From the NCBI GenBank assembly GCA_039024315.1, contig JBCCQN010000136.1, forward strand, positions 1-21,640: DNA of 21,640 nucleotides. The letters are read 5' to 3'. Shown here piece by piece: positions 7,527 to 14,818 of the stretch. The notes under the pieces were generated by a model. It was given only the letters and a program-made list of their open reading frames with translations, ran no database searches and was not told where the DNA came from. The stretch comes from JBCAWW01 sp039024315 (GTDB lineage: Bacteria; Bacteroidota; Bacteroidia; J057). Position numbers and translations under genes: made by a program. The number at the start of each line of letters is the position of its first letter. Position 1 is the stretch's first letter.

Positions 7527-8423
7527 CTATTGGATTGCGTTGGGGGTACCTTGGAGATCGACTCCAAACAAGAGGATATAATTACCGATATAGTACTCGT
7601 TGACGATATGGTAGTGGTAGAAGGATTCTCCGTTGCTATGCTCAGTAGGCCCAACATGCCCTCCTGAGGCGTCTAAATCAGTAGGATAATCACCAGCAGC
7701 ATTGTCTCTGCGGCCATAAAGCAAAAAGCTATCCTGCATAATCCCCACTAGCTTTTCATCATCATGGGAGATCATAGTATTTTCGGCAACATCTGAAGAC
7801 TCCAAGTGATAATGATAACCTGTTGGTCCCATGTGCCCGCCAGCATAATCAAAACCGGAGGCTACGGTTTCGGAAAGTGAGATATTGGGCCCTTCTTCAT
7901 CATTGAAGATAGGGGCTCCTGTTACGGCAATACCGATCGCTCCCAAACCAGTATCTGAGGTACTGGCGGCTTTTTGAGGAGAGGCGGGCACTGTTACGGT
8001 ATAGCTACCTTCTCTGATCGTACCGGGAGACATTTGGCTAGCATTTGCTACCACGGGGTCTATGTATAAGCTATTACCGGTTTCCCAATAGGGTGAAGTA
8101 TGATTGGGCACACCCGTAGAAACAATGGTAATCTCGTCTCCATCAAAAGAAACACTTACCGCATTTTCGTTGAACTCCTCAAAAGCAGCAATAGGGGTGC
8201 TGCCAGTGGTCGAGCTACCGCCATCATCGGTATCAGTATTATCAGCGACATAACCATCTGGTTGTTCACATGCGCTTTGGCGAATGGCGGGATTACCTAA
8301 ACCATCGCCGTCAGCATCTTCATACCAAGTGGTTTCGGTACATGGATTATCGCCTTCTTTGCAAGCCGTTATTGTCGTAGTGAACGCGAGCAAAAGCAAG
8401 GCGGGGATAATTAGTCTTTTCAT
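7527..8423 (-). CDS. YHYH domain lipoprotein with calcium-type aspartate motif
   Basis: A 298-residue predicted lipoprotein. MKRLIIPALLLLAFTTTITAC gives a lipid-anchored Cys at 21. Just after it comes TWYEDADGDGLGNP followed by CEQPDGYVADNTDTDD. This DxDxDG unit resembles the calcium-binding repeats common in Bacteroidota surface proteins (MopE/thrombospondin-3-like). The C-terminal half is a YHYH domain with two copies of the same unit: GGHMGPTGYHYH (YHYH at residues 203-206) and GGHVGPT...FYHYH (269-272). The paired His/Tyr clusters suggest metal binding, but no function is established for the family as far as I know. It has its own 184-base upstream region and is followed by the MORN lipoprotein gene. 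The end is intact. Confidence 0.85.
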   Translation of the reverse strand: MKRLIIPALLLLAFTTTITACKEGDNPCTETTWYEDADGDGLGNPAIRQSACEQPDGYVADNTDTDDGGSSTTGSTPIAAFEEFNENAVSVSFDGDEITIVSTGVPNHTSPYWETGNSLYIDPVVANASQMSPGTIREGSYTVTVPASPQKAASTSDTGLGAIGIAVTGAPIFNDEEGPNISLSETVASGFDYAGGHMGPTGYHYHLESSDVAENTMISHDDEKLVGIMQDSFLLYGRRDNAAGDYPTDLDASGGHVGPTEHSNGESFYHYHIVNEYYIGNYILLFGVDLQGTPNAIQ

Positions 8424-8459
8424 AGATAACTTATTGTTATTGTAGTTATCTCTTAGAGA
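8424..8459 (-). promoter_or_regulatory. Two adjacent dyads just upstream of the YHYH gene
   Basis: AGATAACT (8424-8431) and AGTTATCT (8444-8451) form a perfect 8-base inverted repeat with a 12-base spacer, ending one base from the start codon. Overlapping it, TCTCT-T-AGAGA (8449-8459) is a perfect 11-base dyad. In the transcript the first could fold over the ribosome-binding region, and in DNA either could be an operator. The AT-rich composition makes chance possible. Confidence 0.3.
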
Positions 8460-8607
8460 CTATTGGAAAAGAAATCTTGCGCTAGAGGGAAAATTATTTT
8501 AAGCATATTGGGATTTAGCCCAAGTCTATTGCGGATTAAGCTAGCGCTTTAAAACTGATTATGAGGGAGTTGTGCTCCATTACTAAAGGCTTAATAAAAG
8601 CGCCCAA
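8460..8607. other. Non-coding gap between smpB and the YHYH gene
   Basis: No gene is supported here. It holds an inverted repeat GCGCTAG (8479-8485) / CTAGCGC (8541-8547) enclosing a smaller one, TTGGG/CCCAA (8508-8523). There is also a weak GGAG/CTCC hairpin (8566-8578) downstream of smpB with no clear T-run. I see no convincing Bacteroidota promoter, although a minus-strand TAATTTTC near 8490 is one mismatch from the -7 element. Confidence 0.35.
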
Positions 8608-9072
8608 TCAATAGTCTTTCATAACGCGATCCAATTCTCGTTTGGTATCGCGTTCTTTGATCGAATTACGCTTATCATAGTTCTTTTTTCCCTGCGCCGC
8701 GGCAATATCCATCTTGGCATAATTGCGCTTATTGAAGTAGAGCTTTAGAGGCACGATGGTAAAACCTTTGACTTCGGTGGCTTTGATCAGCTTTTTGATC
8801 TCACGCTTGGAAAGGAGGAGTTTGCGAAGGCGTTTGGGATCATGATTGTTGTAGGAGCCGTTTTCATACTCATTGATCGTCATGTCTTTGATGAAGACCT
8901 CTCCATTTTCAATAAAACAATAGGCCTCTTGCAGACTGGCATTGCCGGCTCTGAGAGATTTGACCTCAGTGCCTTTCAATACAATTCCTGCGGAGAACAC
9001 ATCCTCCAGCTTATATTCGTAGCGGGCTTTGCGGTTTTGAATAACCGTAGTATTTCTGCCTTTTTCTGCCAT
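8608..9072 (-). CDS. smpB: SsrA (tmRNA)-binding protein SmpB
   Basis: A 154-residue SmpB, the cytoplasmic RNA-binding partner of tmRNA in trans-translation, which rescues stalled ribosomes and tags the unfinished peptide for proteolysis. The family signature is clear: NRKARYEYKLEDVFSAGIVL at the start, then LKGTEVKSLRAGNASLQEAY, and later IKKLIKATEVKGFTIVPLKL and YFNKRNYAKMDIAAAQGKK. The basic C-terminal tail (KRNSIKERDTKRELDRVMKDY) is the part that inserts into the ribosomal mRNA channel. Length is normal (about 150-160). The start ATG lies 11 bases after the thioesterase stop, so it is the last gene of a three-gene operon with a DtxR-type regulator. No tmRNA gene (ssrA) is visible in the window. 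Confidence 0.97.
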   Translation of the reverse strand: MAEKGRNTTVIQNRKARYEYKLEDVFSAGIVLKGTEVKSLRAGNASLQEAYCFIENGEVFIKDMTINEYENGSYNNHDPKRLRKLLLSKREIKKLIKATEVKGFTIVPLKLYFNKRNYAKMDIAAAQGKKNYDKRNSIKERDTKRELDRVMKDY

Positions 9073-9083
9073 AGAGTGTTTCT

Positions 9084-9488
9084 TTACGCCTGCTCGTCTC
9101 GCAGGGTTGCAAGATAGGCATCAAATCGGGCTTTTTTGATGATTTTTTGTCCGGTTTTCCCCTTAGCGATTAAGCGTTCCGCGACGCGGGCCTCAAAAGC
9201 ACAGTCCACCACTCGACCTTTGAGTCCTAAAAAGCGAGCAATAATTTCCACCTCATCCCCCAAAACGGCTGGGCCAATATGCTCAATCGAAACCTGAGTT
9301 CCGATCCCTTCTTCCCCTGCCTCCAACATATCTAATACAAACAATCGCCCCGCCCATTCGGCGTGCTTACAAAGATAAAAAGTGCTGTAAACCGGATGTA
9401 CCTCACCAGCGTCAAAGCGGGCAAACATTTCCTCGCTTACTCGCACTTTAAAGACCTTCTGATCACCGATTTGAAAGGGATTTTTCAT
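9084..9488 (-). CDS. Hotdog-fold thioesterase, FlK-like
   Basis: A 134-residue single hotdog-fold acyl-CoA thioesterase. The FlK (fluoroacetyl-CoA thioesterase) residues Thr42, Glu50, Gly69 and His76 are matched at identical spacing by T36, E44, G63 and H70 (segments STFYLCKHAEWAG and GIGTQVSIEHIGPAVLGDEV). The FlK arginine 120 position appears to be a glutamine (Q114) in GKTGQKII. Fluoroacetate use is not implied: such proteins are widespread with unknown acyl-CoA substrates. It is cytoplasmic, with no signal. Its ATG overlaps the TAA of the DtxR-type regulator by one base (TAATG), and SmpB follows 11 bases later, so all three are probably translated from one mRNA. The connection between a thioesterase and its neighbours is unclear. 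Confidence 0.82.
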   Translation of the reverse strand: MKNPFQIGDQKVFKVRVSEEMFARFDAGEVHPVYSTFYLCKHAEWAGRLFVLDMLEAGEEGIGTQVSIEHIGPAVLGDEVEIIARFLGLKGRVVDCAFEARVAERLIAKGKTGQKIIKKARFDAYLATLRDEQA

Positions 9489-10147
9489 TATTCGACCAAT
9501 ACGCGGATATTTCTAGCGGCATTGCCTCCGATGAGAATACGCTGGCCGTCGATTTCCAATTGACAGGATTGATCATAAGCCAACTTTTCGACCACTTTGA
9601 TTCTTTGGTGGAGTGCAAGGCCGATGCTGTCCAAATACTGCAAAAAGTCAGGATCTGAGTCGCTTACGCCTACTACCTCAACCCATTTGGGAGGAGAGAC
9701 CTCGGTGAGTAGCTGGGTATTGCGCTTGACAATTTCACCTGCTGCATTGGGGATGGGATCACCATGAGGATCAAAACGCGGAAAGTTCAAAAACTCATCA
9801 ATCCGGTTGATCAGCTCGGGTGAATTGACGTGCTCTAATTGTTCGGCTACTTCGTGTACATTGTCCCAAGTAAACCCTAGGGTCTCTACTAGAAAAAGCT
9901 CCCACAAGCGGTGTTTACGAATGATTTGCAGCGCGATTTTGCGGCCAGCTTCTGTCAGTTTAACCCCTTTATAACTTTCATGAGTCAGCATCTGATCTGC
10001 TTGCAGCTTTTTGACCATGTCAGTAACGGAGGCAGGACTGGTACCTAAATGTTTGGCGATGGTATTATTGGATACATTTTCGCCCTCGGGAGAATAGTGA
10101 AGAATAGCCTTCAGATAGTTTTCCTTCGTCTCGCTCTGTCGCTTCAT
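9488..10147 (-). CDS. DtxR/MntR-family metal-dependent transcriptional regulator
   Basis: A 219-residue metal-sensing repressor. Residues 1-65 form a winged helix (KENYLKAILHY, then SNNTIAKHLGTSPASVTDMV and YKGVKLTEAGR). Residues about 70-125 are the dimerisation/metal domain, and about 150-219 a C-terminal FeoA/SH3-like domain. The numbering falls in register with Corynebacterium DtxR: H79, E83 and H98 (ancillary site) and E102, E105, H106 (primary site). DtxR has Cys at 102, so Glu makes the primary site more MntR-like. Position 10 (Met in DtxR, Asp8 in MntR) is Asn. The protein probably senses Mn or Fe, and which one is not decided. It heads an operon with the thioesterase and smpB and may autoregulate through dyads in the 209-base gap upstream. 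The ATG at 10147 is the only sensible start. Confidence 0.93.
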   Translation of the reverse strand: MKRQSETKENYLKAILHYSPEGENVSNNTIAKHLGTSPASVTDMVKKLQADQMLTHESYKGVKLTEAGRKIALQIIRKHRLWELFLVETLGFTWDNVHEVAEQLEHVNSPELINRIDEFLNFPRFDPHGDPIPNAAGEIVKRNTQLLTEVSPPKWVEVVGVSDSDPDFLQYLDSIGLALHQRIKVVEKLAYDQSCQLEIDGQRILIGGNAARNIRVLVE

Positions 10148-10183
10148 GCCGCTAAAATCGGAATAATCGTTTATAAAAAAAAC

Positions 10184-10202
10184 GTTGGATCATTTAACCA
10201 AC
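10184..10202. promoter_or_regulatory. 19-base imperfect palindrome, candidate DtxR-type operator
   Basis: GTTGG (10184-10188) and CCAAC (10198-10202) flank a 9-base centre that is partly symmetric. The total length of 19 equals the classical DtxR-family operator length. It lies 37 bases upstream of the regulator start. The sequence does not match the actinobacterial consensus, so this is a positional and symmetry argument only. Confidence 0.35.
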
Positions 10203-10232
10203 ACGCCTGTTAAGCGTTCATTGATAATAGGG

Positions 10233-10250
10233 CAAAGTTGTAAGACTTTG
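10233..10250. promoter_or_regulatory. 6-6-6 inverted repeat CAAAGT/ACTTTG
   Basis: CAAAGT (10233-10238) and ACTTTG (10245-10250) form a perfect inverted repeat with a 6-base spacer, midway between the divergent DtxR-type regulator and the large surface protein. The right arm supplies a TTTG that could be a plus-strand -33 element, and the left arm supplies one for the minus strand. It could be an operator or simply paired promoter elements. Confidence 0.3.
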
Positions 10251-10307
10251 TCCTTATATATAAAAAAACTCCTTTAGAGGGAAAGATAAAGCATAGGTTT
10301 ACGTTTT

Positions 10308-10320
10308 ATAAGTAACTTAT
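10308..10320. promoter_or_regulatory. 13-base perfect palindrome ATAAGT-A-ACTTAT
   Basis: A perfect dyad, ATAAGT and ACTTAT around a central A, 36 bases before the start of the surface protein gene. Overlapping it on the left is TACGTTTT (10300-10307), one mismatch from the Bacteroidota -7 element. It could be an operator over the promoter or a short leader hairpin. AT-rich, so chance is possible. Confidence 0.25.
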
Positions 10321-10356
10321 GGATTCAGCACACCGAGCCCCAAAGCCCGCAAACCG

Positions 10357-13300
10357 ATGAAACTACCCTTTACGCTATTTTCTGTATCACTCCTCATAAT
10401 CGCTGCTATACTTGTCTGGCAATCAACTACTGCAGATACTCCTATCGTTGAAGAGGTGGTCTATACCCCACAGCCGGGCAATAGTAATTTACGTTTTATT
10501 GAAAACAAAGGTCAGTGGGCGGATCCGGTCCAATACAAGGTGAGATTGAATGGAGGGAGTATCTATCTAGAAGAAAACGGGCTAACCTATGCCTTCCATA
10601 ACACCCCTCTTGGCCATGGCCTAGAGGCGAATAAAGCTTTTGGTGGTCTGGCCAAAGTCCAGTCCCATGCGCTGAAAGTACGTTTTCCCGGGGCCAATCC
10701 AAGTCCTAGCCTGATCACAGGCTTGCCTTACAAAACTTATCACAATTATTTCTTTGGCAATGACTCCAGTAAATGGGCCGGCGGAGTAAAGCTTTATGGA
10801 CTGATTACTTATGACGAATTGTATCAGGGTATTGACCTGCGACTTTATGGCTATGGAGATGCCTTGAAGTATGACTTTATTGTTGCACCTGGTGCTGATC
10901 CCGAGCATATCAAAGTAGCGTATAAGGGGGCGGACAAGCTCAGACTCAAGAAAGGCAATTTAGAGGTAGTAACCTCTGTACGTAGCTTTACCGAAGAAAA
11001 ACCTTATGTCTATCAGATCATTGATGGTAAAAAAGTGGTCGTCGAATGTGATTATAAATTAAAAGGCAATGTCTTAAGCTATCACTTTCCTAATGGGTAC
11101 GATACTAAGGAAGAGCTGATTATCGACCCGACTTTGATATTTTCCACCTACTCTGGTTCCTCAGCTGACAATTGGGGCTTTACGGCTACTTATGACGACG
11201 ATGGCAATGCCTATGCCGGCGGTATCGAATGGGTTTCAGGTGATGGGTATCCTACTACTTTTGGTGCTTTTCAAGCTAGTACCAATGGTGGAGAAAGGGA
11301 AGTAACCATTTCAAAATTTGATCCAACAGGGGCGCAATTATTGTATGCCACCTATATTGGGGGCCTGGAAGCGGATCAGCCCCACAGTTTGATTGTCAAT
11401 AGCAACAATCAATTGGTGGTGATGGGTCGCACCGATTCGCCCAACTTTCCAGTCGTAGGCGGCTCCTTTGATACAGGCTTCAATGGAGGCTTTGATATGT
11501 TTGTCTCACTTTTTAGCGAAGACGGCACCACCTTGATTGCTTCGACTTTTTTAGGTGGTAATGGCGACGATGGCGTCAATGAGGATGCAAGCTTCGCGCA
11601 AGGGGTTACCACTAAATATAACTATGGAGATGATGCCCGTGGTGAGGTCATCGTAGATGATCAGGACAACATTTATGTCACGGGCCCTACTCGTTCTGGT
11701 AACTTTCCTGTTTCGCCCGGTGCCTTACAAACAGCTTATAATGGCGGCCTTGATGGTACCATCACCAAATTTAACGCTAATCTAAATGTTCGGATTTGGT
11801 CAACTTATTATGGGGGTAGTAGTGATGATGCCTCTTATACCCTCAAGCTAGACGATCAAAACAATGTGTTTTTTGCGGGCGGCTCCAATAGTGTGGATCT
11901 GCCGATGGCAGGAGGCGGCCTTAGTACCAACAATGCCGGCGGTAGAACGGATGGATTTGTGGGGAAGCTATCTAGCAATGGCGCCAATCTGTTAGCCAGT
12001 ACCTATTTGGGTACGCCTTTTTATGATCAAGTTTATTTGCTAGAACTGGATGATGACTATGAAGTTTATGTCGCAGGGCAAACCACGGGAACTTGGCCTA
12101 TCGTAGATCCAATGGTGGGTCCTATATACAGAAATGCCAACTCACGCCAATTTATCTCCAAGCTCGATAATAACCTCAGTACCTTTATCTATTCCACCAC
12201 CTTTGGTTCTTCGGGTGCTACCTTCCCCAATATTTCGCCTACCGCCTTTTTGGTTGACCGCTGCGAAAATGTCTATGTAACAGGCTGGGGAGGAGCGACT
12301 AACTATAATGGTACCACTAGCGGCATGCCGCTACAAGCCCCTTTTCAGAGCGGTACAGATGGCAATGACATCTACATGATTGTATTCAACAAAGATGCTC
12401 AGGTATTGCTTTTTAGTTCTTATTTAGGAGGCAATGGTCCAGCTTCTGCTTTTACGGGTGAGCATGTGGATGGCGGTACTTGCCGGTTTGACAAAGAAGG
12501 TATTATCTATCATGCCGTCTGCGCGCAATGTGGCAATCCGGGCGTAGCTTTTCCCACAACCCCTAATGTTTACAGCCCCAATAGCGGCTATCCCTCCAAT
12601 TGTAATCTGGCCATCTTCAAAATGGACCTTGATCTAGCCGGAGTGGAAGCAGAATTTCTTACCCGAGACCAGTTTGGCAATGTAGTAAGTCAATCAACGG
12701 GTTGTGCGCCTTTTACGGTAAACTTTGACAACCAATCCGTCACCACCAATCCAGCTACCACCACCTACGAATGGGACTTTGGCGACGCTGGTGCGACTTC
12801 TACCCAATCCAACCCCACTCATACCTACCAAAATCCTGGAACCTATGAGGTGCAAATGATCATTATAGATCCAACCAGTTGTAACCAGCGAGATACCGCC
12901 TATGGCTCGATTGTCGTATTCCCGCCGCCATTAGTAGAAGCGGGACCTGACCAAATCGTTTGCGAAGGAGATACCGTACAACTGACTTCCATATTACCTG
13001 CAGTTGGTTATAGCTGGAGCCCATCAAATCTGCTCCTCACTTCAGATACTCTAGCCAATCCAGTAGGGGTAGTTTTTCAAAATACCACCTTTACCTTGAC
13101 TGTAACTGATTCTAATGGCTGTGAAGCAAGCGATCAGACGGTCATCACGGTGGACAATACATTTGCCGTCGATGCTGGTTTAGACTCGCTGATATGCAGA
13201 GGGGGAAGCGTTAGCCTAGGCGCCACTTCTAACGGAGGCCTCAGTTACAACTGGTTTACCAATGCCAATGTATCCATCAATAATGCCAATACCGCCAATC

Positions 13301-14814
13301 CCACGGCCAATAATATTGACACTACTACGGTTTTTTATGTCCTCTCCGAGAACGCTTTGGGCTGTGAAGCAATAGACTCGGTTACCATTACCGTATTTGA
13401 GGTCTTTACGCTTGAAGATACCTTTGTTTGTGATGGTAATAGTGTGGTACTGAGCTCTCAGGGAGGGGTGAGTTTTGTTTGGACGCCCAATGATGGCAGC
13501 TTAGATGATCCCAATATTTCTTCCCCTACGGCGAGCCCTGTTACCACCACCACTTATACGGTAACGGCGACTAGTGCAGAAGGCTGTATTAGCACCAAAA
13601 GCGTCGAAGTGGCCGTCAGAGATAATCCGGTGGCACAGATCGCCAATATTGATCCGATTTGTATTGGAGATAGTAGGCAGTTTCAAGCTAGCGGAGGCAC
13701 TAACTATAGCTGGGACCCCCTCAGTGATCTTGACAATCCCGCGGTTTCTGATCCCATTGCCACCCCTAATCAAACTACTACCTATACGGTTACTGTAACT
13801 GATGATTTTGGTTGCAGTGATCAGGAGAGCATTACCCTGACGGTCAACCCTTTGCCAGACATCATGGCCATGGCAGAGGCAGATACCATTTGTGAAGGGG
13901 AGCAAGTACAGCTATTGGCCAGTGGTGCGCTTACCTATTCTTGGAGTTTACCAGACCAGCTTTCCAATCCTAATATTCCTGACCCCATTGCTACTCCCAT
14001 CACCCGCAATACTACTTATCTCGTCACGGGTACCGATGTCAATGGTTGTACCAATACCACTGGCGTCGAGGTCGTAACTATCGAACGCCCAATTACCGAA
14101 ATTACAGGAGACAACTTCCTCTGTCTTGGCGGAGAAATTGAGCTAACGGCTTCAGGAGGAGATTACCACGTTTGGAGTACGGGAGATACCGCTAATATGA
14201 TTAGCCTCACGCCTACCAATACGGTCACGATTGAGGCGACTGCTTATACTGGCGGATGCGCCGGAACTACAGCATCAATCACGGTAGACGTTCGCTTTGA
14301 GTTTCCGGAAGCGGCTTTCACTTTCGATCCAACCCAAGGCTGGGCTCCTCAAACGGTTAACTTCACCAACCAATCCACGGGAGCAAGCACCTATATTTGG
14401 GACTTTGGCTGGGGCTTGGGCAGTAATGATGAGAATCCGACTCACATATACCCATCCGCTGGGGAATACGACATTAGGCTCATTGCCTTCTCCGAACAGG
14501 AGTGTCCCGACACTGCTTTTGCCAGTATACTCATCGAAAACGTTACCCTCCACGTGCCTTCTGGTTTTACGCCTAATGGCGACGATTACAATGAGAATTT
14601 CATCGTTGGCTATTATGGTATTCGTAGTCTAAATGTTGAAATCTACTCTCGCTGGGGGATGAAAATCTACGAATCCAATAATCCAGACTTTGCTTGGGAT
14701 GGGACCTATGATGGTACACCCGTTCCCGAAGGAGTTTATGTCTACAAAATTACCGGCATAGGCGAAAACAATCTATCTTATACAAGGAGCGGCACAGTAA
14801 CCTTGATTCGCTAA
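10357..14814 (+). CDS. T9SS type-B surface protein: DUF7948, seven-bladed SBBP propeller, PKD/Ig-like repeats, CHU_C domain
   Basis: A 1485-residue secreted surface protein. The signal peptide is MKLPFTLFSVSLLIIAAILV. Residues about 44-262 form the DUF7948 domain (RFIENKGQWADPVQYKV). About 258-765 is a beta-propeller with seven SBBP-type strands of the form STYxGG, at about residues 262, 329, 392, 480, 545, 610 and 683. A PKD domain follows (782-855, YEWDFGDAG), then six Ig-like repeats of about 70-78 residues (861-1317), each with a C(E/x)GD/G cysteine near its start and a second Cys in NGC or similar. A second PKD lies at 1318-1397 and a gliding-motility-associated C-terminal (CHU_C) domain at 1397-1485 (PSGFTPNGDDYNENF). 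That last domain marks export by the type IX secretion system, type B. It is probably an adhesin or scaffold. It heads a plus-strand operon, and the next gene starts 4 bases after its stop. Confidence 0.93.
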   Translation: MKLPFTLFSVSLLIIAAILVWQSTTADTPIVEEVVYTPQPGNSNLRFIENKGQWADPVQYKVRLNGGSIYLEENGLTYAFHNTPLGHGLEANKAFGGLAKVQSHALKVRFPGANPSPSLITGLPYKTYHNYFFGNDSSKWAGGVKLYGLITYDELYQGIDLRLYGYGDALKYDFIVAPGADPEHIKVAYKGADKLRLKKGNLEVVTSVRSFTEEKPYVYQIIDGKKVVVECDYKLKGNVLSYHFPNGYDTKEELIIDPTLIFSTYSGSSADNWGFTATYDDDGNAYAGGIEWVSGDGYPTTFGAFQASTNGGEREVTISKFDPTGAQLLYATYIGGLEADQPHSLIVNSNNQLVVMGRTDSPNFPVVGGSFDTGFNGGFDMFVSLFSEDGTTLIASTFLGGNGDDGVNEDASFAQGVTTKYNYGDDARGEVIVDDQDNIYVTGPTRSGNFPVSPGALQTAYNGGLDGTITKFNANLNVRIWSTYYGGSSDDASYTLKLDDQNNVFFAGGSNSVDLPMAGGGLSTNNAGGRTDGFVGKLSSNGANLLASTYLGTPFYDQVYLLELDDDYEVYVAGQTTGTWPIVDPMVGPIYRNANSRQFISKLDNNLSTFIYSTTFGSSGATFPNISPTAFLVDRCENVYVTGWGGATNYNGTTSGMPLQAPFQSGTDGNDIYMIVFNKDAQVLLFSSYLGGNGPASAFTGEHVDGGTCRFDKEGIIYHAVCAQCGNPGVAFPTTPNVYSPNSGYPSNCNLAIFKMDLDLAGVEAEFLTRDQFGNVVSQSTGCAPFTVNFDNQSVTTNPATTTYEWDFGDAGATSTQSNPTHTYQNPGTYEVQMIIIDPTSCNQRDTAYGSIVVFPPPLVEAGPDQIVCEGDTVQLTSILPAVGYSWSPSNLLLTSDTLANPVGVVFQNTTFTLTVTDSNGCEASDQTVITVDNTFAVDAGLDSLICRGGSVSLGATSNGGLSYNWFTNANVSINNANTANPTANNIDTTTVFYVLSENALGCEAIDSVTITVFEVFTLEDTFVCDGNSVVLSSQGGVSFVWTPNDGSLDDPNISSPTASPVTTTTYTVTATSAEGCISTKSVEVAVRDNPVAQIANIDPICIGDSRQFQASGGTNYSWDPLSDLDNPAVSDPIATPNQTTTYTVTVTDDFGCSDQESITLTVNPLPDIMAMAEADTICEGEQVQLLASGALTYSWSLPDQLSNPNIPDPIATPITRNTTYLVTGTDVNGCTNTTGVEVVTIERPITEITGDNFLCLGGEIELTASGGDYHVWSTGDTANMISLTPTNTVTIEATAYTGGCAGTTASITVDVRFEFPEAAFTFDPTQGWAPQTVNFTNQSTGASTYIWDFGWGLGSNDENPTHIYPSAGEYDIRLIAFSEQECPDTAFASILIENVTLHVPSGFTPNGDDYNENFIVGYYGIRSLNVEIYSRWGMKIYESNNPDFAWDGTYDGTPVPEGVYVYKITGIGENNLSYTRSGTVTLIR
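12700..14545 (+). repeat. Tandem PKD/Ig-like domain repeats within the T9SS surface protein gene
   Basis: The protein has two PKD domains flanking six diverged Ig-like repeats, starting at about nt 12937, 13168, 13411, 13626, 13861 and 14096. Each repeat has a Cys-Gly core at the start, a YxW strand in the middle, a PxATPxxTTTYTVTxTD-like strand and a late Cys. The repeats are similar in protein but not in DNA, so this is old duplication and not a recent array. Confidence 0.8.
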
Positions 14815-14818
14815 TATT

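Noticed and set aside
12937..14308. Repeat array that might suggest CRISPR or recent tandem duplication
   Set aside because: The repetition is in protein (Ig-like domains) within one open gene. The DNA of the units is strongly diverged.
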